Shown here one piece after another: positions 34,248 to 42,844 of a stretch of DNA of 64,000 nt (position 1 is the stretch's first letter; each line of letters opens with the position of its first letter). The translations under genes and the position numbers were made by a program. The notes beneath the pieces are model-generated. The model saw nothing but the letters and a program-made list of their open reading frames with translations. It was not told where the DNA came from and made no database searches. Source of the DNA: Paenibacillus pasadenensis DSM 19293 (GTDB lineage Bacteria; Bacillota; Bacilli; Paenibacillales; Paenibacillaceae); NCBI RefSeq assembly GCF_000422485.1, contig NZ_KE383856.1, positions 72,656 through 136,655 on the forward strand. The letters run 5' to 3'.

Positions 34248-35180
34248 ATGAGCAAAGTACTTGTTTTCGGCCATAAAAATCCCGACACGGACACGATCTG
34301 CTCGGCGATCGCCTATGCGGAGCTCAAGAACCAGATCGGCGTCGAAGCGGAAGCGATCCGCCTCGGCGCGGTCGGCAGCGAGACGCAGTATGCGCTGGAC
34401 CAGTTCGGCGTCGCCGCTCCCCGTCTCGTCGAAGCCGTAGCCGCCGAAGCGAAGCAAGTCATCCTCGTCGACCACAACGAGCGCCAGCAGAGCGCGGCCG
34501 ACATCGACGAAGTGACGGTCATCGAGGTCATCGACCATCACCGCATCGCCAACTTCGAGACCAAGGCTCCGCTGTACTACCGCGCCGAGCCGGTCGGCTG
34601 CACGGCGACGATCCTGCTCAAGCTGTACAAGGAGCACGGCGTGCCGGTCAAAAAGGAAATCGCGGGCCTCATGCTGTCGGCGATCATCTCCGACTCGCTG
34701 CTGTTCAAGTCCCCGACCTGCACGGAGCAGGACGTGGCGGCCGCTCGCGAGCTCGCCGAGATCGCCGGCGTGAACGCCGACGAGTACGGCCTGAACATGC
34801 TCAAGGCCGGCGCTGACCTGAGCGACAAAACCGTCGCCGAGCTGATCAGCCTCGACTCCAAGGAGTTCTCGATGGGCTCCGCCAAGGTCGAGATCGCGCA
34901 AGTGAACGCGGTCGACCTGAACGACGTGTTCTCCCGCCAGGCCGAGGTCGAAGCGGCGCTGAACGACATCATCGCCTCCAAAGGGCTGGACCTGTTCGTC
35001 TTCGTCACGACGGACATCCTCAACAACGACTCCGTCGCGATCGCGCTCGGCAAGCATACGGCCGCGTTCGAGGAAGCGTTCGGCGTCAAGCTCGACGACA
35101 ACAAGGCGACGCTGAAGGGCATCGTGTCCCGCAAGTCGCAGGTCGTTCCGGTTCTGACGGACATCCTGTCCAAAAAATAA
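34248..35180 (+). CDS. ppaC: Manganese-dependent inorganic pyrophosphatase (family II)
   Basis: A 310-residue DHH-family enzyme that splits pyrophosphate to two phosphates in the cytoplasm. Motifs are [19 protein letters not shown] (metal-binding His/Asp), [20 protein letters not shown] (DHH) and [11 protein letters not shown], then the DHHA2 domain with [14 protein letters not shown] at the C-terminus (substrate-binding SRKSQ). Length is the family norm. ATG 34248 follows AAGGAG by 7 bp; the frame upstream to 34149 lacks a site and would span the -10. Placement after the phosphate-related operon may be coincidental. Confidence 0.97.
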   Translation: MSKVLVFGHKNPDTDTICSAIAYAELKNQIGVEAEAIRLGAVGSETQYALDQFGVAAPRLVEAVAAEAKQVILVDHNERQQSAADIDEVTVIEVIDHHRIANFETKAPLYYRAEPVGCTATILLKLYKEHGVPVKKEIAGLMLSAIISDSLLFKSPTCTEQDVAAARELAEIAGVNADEYGLNMLKAGADLSDKTVAELISLDSKEFSMGSAKVEIAQVNAVDLNDVFSRQAEVEAALNDIIASKGLDLFVFVTTDILNNDSVAIALGKHTAAFEEAFGVKLDDNKATLKGIVSRKSQVVPVLTDILSKK

Positions 35181-35240
35181 AGGGACCAGGGGGGGGGGCC
35201 GAAAGGCCGATCCTGCTCCTCGTTGCGGTTGCGCAAGATC

Positions 35241-35273
35241 AAAATCGGCCCTGGCGACAGGGCTGATTTTTTG
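35241..35273 (+). terminator. Rho-independent terminator after ppaC
   Basis: AAAATCGGCCCTG and CAGGGCTGATTTT pair with one mismatch, followed by TTG. A run of ten G residues (35189-35198) lies between the stop codon and this stem. Confidence 0.75.
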
Positions 35274-35490
35274 CGTGAAAGGACTGCTTTGAGCGGGCCT
35301 TCGGAACGAGCGGGAGCAGCCGGTTTATGGGACAAGGAGGCCGCTGCGCAGGCCAAGGGGAACTGCCTCCCGCATACCCGGGAGACGGCAGTCTTAGTCG
35401 AAATCGAGCTGGCAGGTGCTTGGAGGCGCGAAGTCGAGCCAGCAAGTCGAAGAAATCGAGTTGGTTGGAGTGCGCTGTCGGCGGAACGGG
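35274..35490. other. Non-coding lead-in to the 52-bp array
   Basis: No gene seen. The right end holds degenerate copies of short words such as TCGAGCTGG, TCGAGCCAG and TCGAGTTGG, and a partial repeat unit ending GGCGGAACGGG just before the array. Confidence 0.5.
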
Positions 35491-35897
35491 CGGAGTTGCG
35501 CGGAAAAACCGAGTAACTCAGGTGTGCAGTAGGGGAACCGGGCGGAGTTGCGCGGAAAAACCGAGTAACTCGGGTGCGCAGCAGGGGAAACGGGCGGAGT
35601 TGCGCGGAAAAACCGAGTAACTCGGGTGTGCAATATGGGAAAGGGGCGGAGTTGCGCGGAAAAACCGAGTAACTCAGGTGTGCAGTAGGGGAACCGGGCG
35701 GAGTTGCGCGGAAAAACCGAGTAACTCGGGTGCGCAGCAGGGGAAACGGGCGGAGTTGCGCGGAAAAACCGAGTAACTCGGGTGTGCAATATGGGAAAGG
35801 GGCGGAGTTGCGCGGAAAAACCGAGTAACTCGGGTGCGCAGTAGGGGAAACGGGAGGAGTTGCGCGGAAACACCGAGTAACTCGGGTGTGCAGACAG
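35491..35897. repeat. Tandem array, 8 units of 52 bp
   Basis: Units start at 35491, 35543, 35595, 35647, 35699, 35751, 35803 and 35855 (CGGAGTTGCGCGG...). Each holds the 13-bp dyad CCGAGT-A-ACTCGG (one arm altered in units 1 and 4). Three unit types occur in order 1-2-3-1-2-3, so the 156-bp block 35491-35646 is repeated without change at 35647-35802. The eighth unit is truncated. Confidence 0.95.
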
Positions 35898-36239
35898 TTG
35901 GAGAATTAGGGAGCAATGGTCAGCGGAGCGCTTGGATGTGAGTCCGATTTCAGTAATCGGAGGCTCCCCCGCGAAGCGGTGCATGTTCAAGGACCAGCAG
36001 CGAAGAGCACGGGGACTCGTGGAGAAGCAGCAGCGGTTCCCTTGGAGGCCGAATTCCCCCCTGCAGGGGAGTGGGTTCAATGGAATCTGGGCAGCAGGGA
36101 GATCGGAGCGAGTCCCTGCTCCGCGAAGCGGTTTGCCGGTTTCGATGCCCGCTCTGAAAAGCGGGGCCTTTTCGGTCCCGCTTTCCGGTCGTCTACCCCA
36201 TTTTATTCACGTTTGAGGACATCTGCTTTGCGGGCGGCT
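35898..36239. other. Spacer between the two tandem arrays
   Basis: No convincing gene. GCGAAGCGGT occurs twice (near 35970 and 36124), and CCCGCT/AGCGGG (about 36149-36166) forms a small hairpin with a T-containing flank. Confidence 0.4.
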
Positions 36240-36660
36240 CCGCTCTCCGGAGAGCCCGCAACCCGATTTTATCGGGTTGCAGCACTGGAACCGAGCTGCC
36301 GAGAGCCTGCAACCCGATTTTATCGGGTTACAGCACTGGAACTGAGCTGCGGATAGCCTGCAACCCGATTTTATCGGGTTGCAGCACTGGAACCGAGCTG
36401 CCGAGAGCCCGCAACCCGATTTTATCGGGTTGCAGCACTGGAACTGAGCTGCGGAGAGCCCGCAACCCGATTTTATCGGGCTGCAGCACTGGAACTGGGC
36501 TGCCGAGAGCCTGCAACCCGATTTTATCGGGTTGCAGCATTGGAACTGAGCTGCGGGGAGTCCCTAACCCGATATTATCGGGTTGCAGCACTGGAACCGA
36601 GCTGCGGAGAGCCCGCAACCCGATTTTATCGGGTTGCAGCACTGGAATCGAGCTGCGGTC
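36240..36660. repeat. Tandem array, 8 hairpin units of 51 bp
   Basis: The stem-loop GCAACCCGAT-TTT-ATCGGGTTGC, with small changes, recurs at about 36258, 36309, 36360, 36411, 36462, 36513, 36564 and 36615, with AGCACTGGAACCGAGCTGC between. A compensated change is seen in no unit, but the loop and stem are the most conserved part. The array lies immediately downstream of the convergent GH30 gene end. Confidence 0.93.
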
Positions 36661-36827
36661 TCCCCGGACTGCAGCCTGTTTTTTGTACGGAAGAGCCCGC
36701 CTGCCGTCCCGACCTACCGGTCGTGGCCGTCGGCTCGGGCATCGGCCATGGCCCTCCGCCTGCCGTCGCCGCCTGCCATCCCGGCCGATAGGCCGTCCCG
36801 TCCTGCCCGCCGCTCTCCCGGCTTCCG

Positions 36828-38336
36828 CTACGAGCGGTTGCCGTACCATTTGTACGTCATCGCGGACTTGCCGGGCACGCTGACGTTGAAAGACTGGCTG
36901 CCCCACTGGACCTTGACGTTCCGGGCCGAGCTGGACGAGTTGTAGGCGACGACGACTTTGGAGCCGTCCGGATTGCGGAACGCGACGCTTTTGATCTCGC
37001 TGCCGGTATTGCTCTGCACGCGGTACGCGCCGGGCACGACGAACTTGCTGAAATGGCCGAGCAGATAATACTGCTTGTGATACGTCACGACGTTCTCCGG
37101 CGCGTCGTTGCGGTTGTCGGAGTTGCGGATCGTAATCATGCCCTTGTTGGTGTTGTTGGCCGCGAGCAGCGCCGGGCCGTCCTTCTGGTCGAGCGCGGCG
37201 TTCCAGAGGATGATCGTCTTCGACCAGTTGCGGGTGATATTGATGAACTCGTTCATCATGTTGTCGAAGCCCTGTGACGTGCCGTTCTGCGGATCGTTCC
37301 AGTTGCCGAAGCCGCCCTCGGTGAACCAGATGCCCTTGTCCGGATGGTTGTTCCGCAGCTGCGTCATCGTGGAGCCGTCGCCGCTGTCGTAGTGATGGAA
37401 CGCGCTGCCGTCGATGTAGCCGCCCTTGCCGGAGCTTTTCAGGCTGTTGATGACGGTGTTCGGGAAGCTCCAGTCCAGGAAGTTGTGGTCGAATGCGATG
37501 ATCTTCGTGTTGATGCCGGCGCCGCGCAGCGTCGGGCCGAGATAGTCGCCGATGAAGCCGATCTCGTCTTGCGTGTTCATGCCCATCGAAGGGTAATGCG
37601 TCGGCTCGTACAGCGGCTCGTTCTGCACGGTGACGGCGTAGATCGGGATGCCTTGGGCCTGGTAGGCCTGAATGTATTTCTTGAAATAGTTCGCGTACGT
37701 GCCGTAATGCTCCGCGCGCAGCTTGCCGCCGTTGAGCGTATTGGAATACTTCATCCAGGCGGGAGCGCTCCAAGGGGAGCCGAACACCTTGATGTTCGGG
37801 TTTTTGGCGATCGCCTGCTTGACCATCGGCACGATGTAGGGCAGATCCCTTCCGATGGAAAACTGGTTCAGCGCCGTGTCATTGGCCGTATCGGCATACG
37901 TATAGGCGGACCAGGCGAAGTCGGAGCTGCCGATCGGCTGGCGCAGCACGCTGAGGCCGATGCCGGTCTGTCCGAACAGCCGCTCCATCACCTCGGCGCG
38001 TTTGTTCGCGTCCAGCTTGTAGTTCATCAGCCATGCCGACGAATCGGTCATGGAGACGCCGAAGCCGTCCATCTGCTGGAACGTCGTGTTCTCATCGACG
38101 CTGATCGTGAAGTCGGCGCTTCCGGCGCTCGTACTGAAGCTTTTGTCGCCGATGCGCGTCAGGCGGGCGCTCGGGCTGAGGCCGACGGCGGGCTCACTGT
38201 TCGGATCGGACGTGGAAATCCACACTTCGACCTGCTCTCCTGCGGCTTTGGCGGGCGGGGCGGAATAAGTGCCTCCGGCGGAGACGAGGGCAGCGGCGAG
38301 CGCGACGGCGGCGGTTTTTTTCTTCCAGTCGGACAT
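36828..38336 (-). CDS. Secreted GH30 glycosidase (glucosylceramidase/beta-1,6-glucanase-like)
   Basis: A 502-residue exported enzyme. The signal peptide is residues 1-31 (ending PPAKAAG). The GH30 barrel shows FQQMDGFGVSMTDSSAW, LSVLRQPIGSSDFAW, GSPWSAPAWMK, VTVQNEPLYEP (acid/base E240) and IWFTEGGFGNW (nucleophile E340); the C-terminal beta sandwich ends KSAMTYKWYGNRS. The overall layout is closest to GH30 enzymes acting on beta-1,6-glucan or glucosylceramide rather than the xylan-specific subfamily. ATG 38336 is preferred because AAAGGAGAA precedes it; the frame extends to 38432 without a site. A LacI-type operator (38452) and a cre-like site (38520) lie upstream. Confidence 0.92.
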   Translation of the reverse strand: MSDWKKKTAAVALAAALVSAGGTYSAPPAKAAGEQVEVWISTSDPNSEPAVGLSPSARLTRIGDKSFSTSAGSADFTISVDENTTFQQMDGFGVSMTDSSAWLMNYKLDANKRAEVMERLFGQTGIGLSVLRQPIGSSDFAWSAYTYADTANDTALNQFSIGRDLPYIVPMVKQAIAKNPNIKVFGSPWSAPAWMKYSNTLNGGKLRAEHYGTYANYFKKYIQAYQAQGIPIYAVTVQNEPLYEPTHYPSMGMNTQDEIGFIGDYLGPTLRGAGINTKIIAFDHNFLDWSFPNTVINSLKSSGKGGYIDGSAFHHYDSGDGSTMTQLRNNHPDKGIWFTEGGFGNWNDPQNGTSQGFDNMMNEFINITRNWSKTIILWNAALDQKDGPALLAANNTNKGMITIRNSDNRNDAPENVVTYHKQYYLLGHFSKFVVPGAYRVQSNTGSEIKSVAFRNPDGSKVVVAYNSSSSARNVKVQWGSQSFNVSVPGKSAMTYKWYGNRS

Positions 38337-38451
38337 GATCGGGTTCTCCTTTCGGGGATGGGGTCGGGATGAGAAGAATTGATGCGGACAGGCACGGACA
38401 GCTCTGCAGCCGGCCGCGGATGGCTGCCTCACCTCGATTCAGAAGCATGAA

Positions 38452-38469
38452 TTTGTAATCGATTACAAA
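38452..38469. promoter_or_regulatory. LacI-type operator upstream of the GH30 gene
   Basis: TTTGTAATCGATTACAAA is a perfect 18-bp palindrome 116 bp before the GH30 start. Its core GTAATCGATTAC recurs at 41885 and, with mismatches, at 40709 and 40820. Confidence 0.8.
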
Positions 38470-38519
38470 CTTCCATTGAAAAAAACTCGCCCGAAAACGG
38501 CTTGCATTGATGCAGCTTC

Positions 38520-38533
38520 TGGAAGCGTTTCCT
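38520..38533. promoter_or_regulatory. Candidate CcpA (cre) site upstream of the GH30 gene
   Basis: TGGAAGCGTTTCCT fits the cre consensus TGNAANCGNTTNCA in all but the last base. It suggests catabolite control of the GH30 gene in addition to LacI control. Confidence 0.55.
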
Positions 38534-38670
38534 GCGGAGTGGGAATATCGTACTCGATGAATGGGCCGGAAATCAACCCCTTTTTTTCAGGTGCGCGCGG
38601 CAGGTCGCTTTCTCGTGCGCGCTCGGCAAAAACAGGTCGGGCCATGGGAGAAATCGCGCACCGGCGCCAC

Positions 38671-39590
38671 GAGGGAGTCGAAAGTGCCTTGGTTGGCGGG
38701 AACCCGGCGCGGCGACGCGGCGAGGGAGTCGAAAGTGCCTTGGATGGCGGAAACCCGGCGCACCGGCGCGGCGAGGGAGTCAAGAGTGCCTTGGTTGGCG
38801 GAAACCCGGCACATCAGCGCGGCGAGGGACTCGAAAGTGCCTTGGTTGGCGGAAATCCGGCGCAACAGCGCGGCGAGGGAGTCAAGAGTGCCTTGGTTGG
38901 CGGGAATCCGGCACATCGACGCCACGAGGAAGTCGAGAGTGCCTTGGTTGGCGGAAACCCGGCGCACCGGCGCAACGAGGGAGTCGAGAGTACCTTGGAT
39001 GGAGGGAACCCGGCACATCAGCGCGGCGAGGGAGTCGAAAGTGCCTTGGTTGGTGGAGACCCGGCGCGGCGACGCGCCGAGGGAGTCGAGAGTGCCTTGG
39101 ATGGAGGGAACCCGGCGCACCGGCGTGACGAGGGAGTCGAGAGTACCTTGGATGGCGGGAACCCGGCGCAACGGCGCGACAGGGGAATCGAAAGTGCCTT
39201 GGTTGGCGGAAACCCAACGCGGCGACGCGCCGAGGGAGTCGAAAGTGCCTTGGATGGCGGGAATCCGGCGCACCGGCGCGGCGAGGGAGTAGAGAGTGCC
39301 TTGGTTGGCGGAAACCCGGCACATCAGCGCGCAGAGGGAGTCGAGAGTGCCTTGGATGGCGGAAACCCGGCACATCAGCGTGACGAGGGAATCGAAAGTG
39401 TTTTGGATGGCGGGAATCCGGCGCACCGGCGCGGCGAGGGAGTAGAGAGTGCCTTGGTTGGCGGAAACCCGGCACATCAGCGCGGCGAGGGACTCGAAAG
39501 TGCCTTGGTTGGCGGGAACCCGGCACATCGACGCCACGAGGGAGTCGAGAGTACCTTGGATGGCGGAAACCCGCCTCGGCAGGCGGCTGA
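38671..39590. repeat. Tandem array, 18 units of 51 bp
   Basis: Units begin GAGGGAGTCGAAAGTGCC at 38671 and every 51 bp to 39538. Most of the unit is constant, while a block of about 15 bp after CCCGGC varies among a few recurring versions (for example CACCGGCGCGGC, CATCAGCGCGGC, CGGCGACGCG). Since 51 is divisible by three, long frames exist on both strands; the plus frame gives a 17-residue repeat VESALVGGNPAHRRGEG. The last unit ends in CCGCCT-CGGC-AGGCGG, a stem that could terminate the lacI-type gene to its right. Confidence 0.95.
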
Positions 39591-39598
39591 GAGTCAGG

Positions 39599-40615
39599 CT
39601 AGCCTTCCCGTCGGAAGGACGAGCTGCCGCGCACGAGCAGCTCGGAGTCGACCTTGAACACGCGCTTGTCGCCGAACTGGTCCTCGTTCATGGAGTCGAT
39701 CAGCTTCTCGACGAGCAGCGCGCCCATCGTGTACTTCGGCTGGTTGACCGTGCTGAGCGACGGCGAGATGTACTTGCTGATCCGGTTGTTGTCGACGCCG
39801 ACGACGGCGATATCCTCGGGGATGCGGAGGCCGCGCTCGCGGCAGCATTTGTAGACGCCGAGCGCCATCTCGTCGTTGGCCGCATAGACGGCGGTCACGG
39901 AGCCGCCGGAGCGGTCGAGCAGCCGGCCCATCGCCTCGTAGCCGCCGCTCTCGCTGAAGCCGCCGCTGTCGATGAGCTCCGGCCGGAACGGCAGGCGCTG
40001 CTCCTTGAGCGCCTTCATGTAGCCCTCGAGCCGCTCGTAGCTGTCGATGGAGTCGGCGAAGCCGCTCAAGAACGCGATGTCGCGGTGGCCCATCTCGGCC
40101 AGATGGCGGACGACCTCGAGCGAGAACTTGACGTTGTCCGTATAGATGCACGGAATCTGCTCATGCCCGATATGCCGGCCGATGACGGCGATCGAGTAGC
40201 CGCGCTCCGCGATCTCGGCGAGCTGCTCGTCGCCGACGAGCGGCGAGACGAGGATGGCCGCGTCGACCGTGCGGTTCATGAGCAGGTTGAGGTACTCCAG
40301 CTCCTTGGCCGCCTGGTTTTCCGAGTCGCAGATGAGCACCTTGTAGTGCTTGACGTACGCCATATTTTCAATCCCCTTCACGATCTCGGTGAAGTAGGAG
40401 ACGTTGATGTCCTGGACGATGACGGCGATCGTCTTCGTTTTCTGCACGCGCAGGTTTTTGGCGACCGCGTTGGGATGATAGCCGAGCTCCCGCACGGCGG
40501 ATTCGACGCGGCTGCGCGTCTTCGGCGTGACGCCGGGGCTCCCGTTCAGCACGCGCGACACGGTTGCGGTGGAGACGCCGGCAGCGCGGGCGACATCGAT
40601 GATTTTCACGTCCAT
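39599..40615 (-). CDS. LacI-family regulator, paralogue 1
   Basis: A 338-residue repressor. The HTH and hinge are VKIIDVARAAGVSTATVSRVLNGSPGVTPKTRSRVESAVRELGYHPNAVAKNLR; the periplasmic-binding-like core includes RTVDAAILVSPLVGD, GHRDIAFLSGFADSIDSYERLEGYM and AVYAANDEMALGVYKCCRERGLRIPEDIAVVGVDNN. It is highly similar in pattern to the divergent gene at 40863, sharing segments such as GFADSxDSYERLEGYMKAL and PFRPELIDSGGFSE, so the pair arose by duplication. It is probably one of the factors binding the TGTAATCGATTACA sites. The gene ends 8 bp from the 51-bp repeat array. Confidence 0.95.
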   Translation of the reverse strand: MDVKIIDVARAAGVSTATVSRVLNGSPGVTPKTRSRVESAVRELGYHPNAVAKNLRVQKTKTIAVIVQDINVSYFTEIVKGIENMAYVKHYKVLICDSENQAAKELEYLNLLMNRTVDAAILVSPLVGDEQLAEIAERGYSIAVIGRHIGHEQIPCIYTDNVKFSLEVVRHLAEMGHRDIAFLSGFADSIDSYERLEGYMKALKEQRLPFRPELIDSGGFSESGGYEAMGRLLDRSGGSVTAVYAANDEMALGVYKCCRERGLRIPEDIAVVGVDNNRISKYISPSLSTVNQPKYTMGALLVEKLIDSMNEDQFGDKRVFKVDSELLVRGSSSFRREG

Positions 40616-40708
40616 CGTAGACTCGACCTTCTTTGCGGAGTAATCGTTTTCAGACCAACTTTCATTTTAGCCGACATTCGCAGCCCGAGGCAACCGGAAA
40701 AAAAGTTG

Positions 40709-40725
40709 TTGAAATCGATTACAAA
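40709..40725. promoter_or_regulatory. LacI-type operator in the divergent lacI-lacI region (1)
   Basis: TTGAAATCGATTACAA is an imperfect version of the palindrome at 38452, 94 bp from the start of paralogue 1. Confidence 0.65.
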
Positions 40726-40819
40726 TTGCTGATATATTCGGCTTACCGGATGAAGAAGCGCCGGATGCGAGCCGGTTCGGACCGCAGGAGCGCTTTCGGG
40801 GCCGCTTGGCTTCGTCCGA

Positions 40820-40833
40820 TGTAATCGATACCA
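40820..40833. promoter_or_regulatory. LacI-type operator in the divergent lacI-lacI region (2)
   Basis: TGTAATCGATACCA, one arm perfect and the other changed, 30 bp before the TTG start of paralogue 2. Confidence 0.6.
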
Positions 40834-40862
40834 ATCGGGTTCGGGAGAGAAAGGGATGCCAT

Positions 40863-41888
40863 TTGCCATCACGCAAGCCGGATGCCACGATTGTAGACGT
40901 GGCGCGGACGGCCGGCGTGTCGGCGGCGACGGTGTCGCGGGTGCTGAACGGCAGCGGTCCCGTCAGTCCGTCGGCGCGCGGCCGGGTCGAGGAGGCCGTC
41001 CGGCGGCTCCGCTACATGCCCAACGCCTCGGCCAAGAGCCTGCGCCACCTGAAGACGTCGACCTTGGCCGTCATCGTCTCGGACATCCTGGTCTCCTATT
41101 ATGCCGAGATCATCAAGGGCATCGAGAACACGGCCGGCGCGCTCCGCTACAAGATCCTCATCTGCGACGCGCAGAACCAGCGGGAGAAGGAAGCCGACTA
41201 CATGACGCTGGCGATGGACCGCACCGTCGACGGCATCATCCTGATCGCGCCGATGCTCGGCGACGCGGAGCTGGCCGCCTATGCCGACCGCGGCTACGCG
41301 CTCGGCGTGATCGGCCGCCGGATCGACCATCCGGCCATCCCGTGCGTCTATACCGACAACGTCGGCGCGGCGACAGAGGCGGTGACGCATCTGATCGCGC
41401 AAGGGCATGAGCGGATCGCCTTCCTGAGCGGCTTCGCGGACGCGACCGACAGCTACGAGCGGCTCGAGGGCTACATGAAGGCGCTGCGCCAGGCGTCGCT
41501 GCCGTTCCGCCCGGAGCTGATCGACAGCGGCGGCTTCAGCGAGCCAGGAGGCTACGAGGCGTTCCTGCGGCTGCGCGAACGATCGTCCGCGTTCACGGCC
41601 GTCTTCGCCGCCAACGACGAGATGGCGCTCGGCATCTACCGCGCCTGCGCGGAGCTCGGCATCCCGATCCCCGCGGGCATGGCCGTCGTCGGCGTCGACA
41701 ACAACCGCGTCGGCAGGCATGTCGATCCGGCGCTCAGCACGGTCGATCCGCCCAAGCATGCGATGGGCGCGCTGCTCGCCGAGAAGCTCATCGACCAGCT
41801 CGGCGAGGGCCGCTGCCCTGGCACGCGCTGCTTCGAGGTCGGCTCGCGGCTGCTCGTTCGGGGCTCGTCCATTTTCAATAATAAGTAA
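40863..41888 (+). CDS. LacI-family regulator, paralogue 2
   Basis: A 341-residue repressor with HTH KPDATIVDVARTAGVSAATVSRVLNGSGPVSPSARGRVEEAVRRLRYMPNASAKSLR and a sugar-binding core (RTVDGIILIAPMLGD, AVFAANDEMALGIYRACAELGIPIPAGMAVVGVDNN). TTG 40863 with GAGAAAGGG upstream gives a length equal to paralogue 1; the frame could be extended to TTG 40806, but that would place the operator at 40820 inside the coding sequence. Its stop codon overlaps the operator before the transporter genes, so it can sense and control the same operon; transcription may run on into the permeases. Confidence 0.92.
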   Translation: MPSRKPDATIVDVARTAGVSAATVSRVLNGSGPVSPSARGRVEEAVRRLRYMPNASAKSLRHLKTSTLAVIVSDILVSYYAEIIKGIENTAGALRYKILICDAQNQREKEADYMTLAMDRTVDGIILIAPMLGDAELAAYADRGYALGVIGRRIDHPAIPCVYTDNVGAATEAVTHLIAQGHERIAFLSGFADATDSYERLEGYMKALRQASLPFRPELIDSGGFSEPGGYEAFLRLRERSSAFTAVFAANDEMALGIYRACAELGIPIPAGMAVVGVDNNRVGRHVDPALSTVDPPKHAMGALLAEKLIDQLGEGRCPGTRCFEVGSRLLVRGSSIFNNK

Positions 41889-41896
41889 TCGATTAC
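41885..41896. promoter_or_regulatory. LacI-type operator in front of the transporter operon
   Basis: GTAATCGATTAC, a perfect 12-bp palindrome, overlaps the TAA stop of paralogue 2 and ends 20 bp before the permease start. Confidence 0.75.
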
Positions 41897-41916
41897 ACAA
41901 ATTCGGAGGTGCTCTG

Positions 41917-42831
41917 ATGCAAGGCTTCTTGAGGGAATGGTCGCGCAACCGGATGCTGTTCCTCATGATCGCGCCAACGCTGCTGTTCTTCGTCGTCTTC
42001 TCCTACCTGCCGATGATCGGCGTCTACTACGCGTTCACCAACTTCAGCTTCGACGGAGGGCTGTTCGGCAGCGAGTTCGTCGGGATGCAGAACTTCCGCT
42101 TCCTGTACGAGTCGGGCGTGCTCTGGACGCTGACCAAAAACACCGTGCTCTACAACCTGGCGTTCATCCTGCTCGGCAACGCGCTGCAGCTGATCTGCGC
42201 CATCTTCCTCAGCGAGCTGCCCGGCAAGTGGTTCCGCAAGATCACGCAGTCGGTCATGTTCCTGCCGTTCTTCGTCTCGTTCGTGCTCGTCGGCGCGTTC
42301 GTGTTCAACCTGTTCAACTCCAGCAACGGGCTCGTGAACACGGTGCTCGTGCAGCTCGGCTTCCAGCCGTACGACTTCTACCTGAACACGGCGCCGTGGA
42401 AGTACATCATCGTCTTTTTCAACCTGTGGAAAGGACTCGGCTACGGCACGATCATCTACCTCGCCGCGATCATGAGCATCAGCGACGAATACCACGAGGC
42501 GGCCAAGATCGACGGGGCGAACATCTTCCAGCGCATCCGCCACATCACGCTGCCGCTGCTCGTGCCGACGTTCATCCTGCTCATACTGCTCAGCCTCGGC
42601 GGCATCCTCAAGGGGCAGTTCGACCTGTTCTACCAGATCATCGGCAACAACGGCGTGCTGTTCAACTCGACGGACATCATCGACACGTACGTGTACCGGT
42701 CGCTGGCCGTCAACTTCGACATCGGCATGGGCACCGCGGCGGGCCTGTACCAGAGCTTCTTCGGCCTCATCCTCGTGCTGGCCGTCAACTACGTCATTCG
42801 CAAGACGCGCGAAGACTACGCCCTGTTCTAG
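41917..42831 (+). CDS. Carbohydrate ABC transporter permease, LplB type
   Basis: A 304-residue membrane permease. It opens with REWSRNRMLFLMIAPTLLFFVVFSYLPMIGVYYAF, carries the EAA loop EYHEAAKIDGANIFQRIRHITLPLLVP and ends VNYVIRKTREDYALF. GGAGGT precedes ATG 41917. It forms an operon with the next permease and the binding protein at 43905 and is controlled by LacI-type sites. As in the operon at the start of the window, no ATPase is linked. Confidence 0.95.
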   Translation: MQGFLREWSRNRMLFLMIAPTLLFFVVFSYLPMIGVYYAFTNFSFDGGLFGSEFVGMQNFRFLYESGVLWTLTKNTVLYNLAFILLGNALQLICAIFLSELPGKWFRKITQSVMFLPFFVSFVLVGAFVFNLFNSSNGLVNTVLVQLGFQPYDFYLNTAPWKYIIVFFNLWKGLGYGTIIYLAAIMSISDEYHEAAKIDGANIFQRIRHITLPLLVPTFILLILLSLGGILKGQFDLFYQIIGNNGVLFNSTDIIDTYVYRSLAVNFDIGMGTAAGLYQSFFGLILVLAVNYVIRKTREDYALF

Positions 42832-42844
42832 GAGGAATGAAAAG

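Noticed and set aside
35491..36660. CRISPR arrays
   Set aside because: Units are nearly the same over their full length with no unique spacers, and no cas genes are present.
38476..39657. 393-residue plus-strand protein made of 17-residue repeats
   Set aside because: The frame exists because the 51-bp unit is a multiple of three and lacks stops; nearly every frame on both strands is open. Kept only as a hypothesis in the findings.
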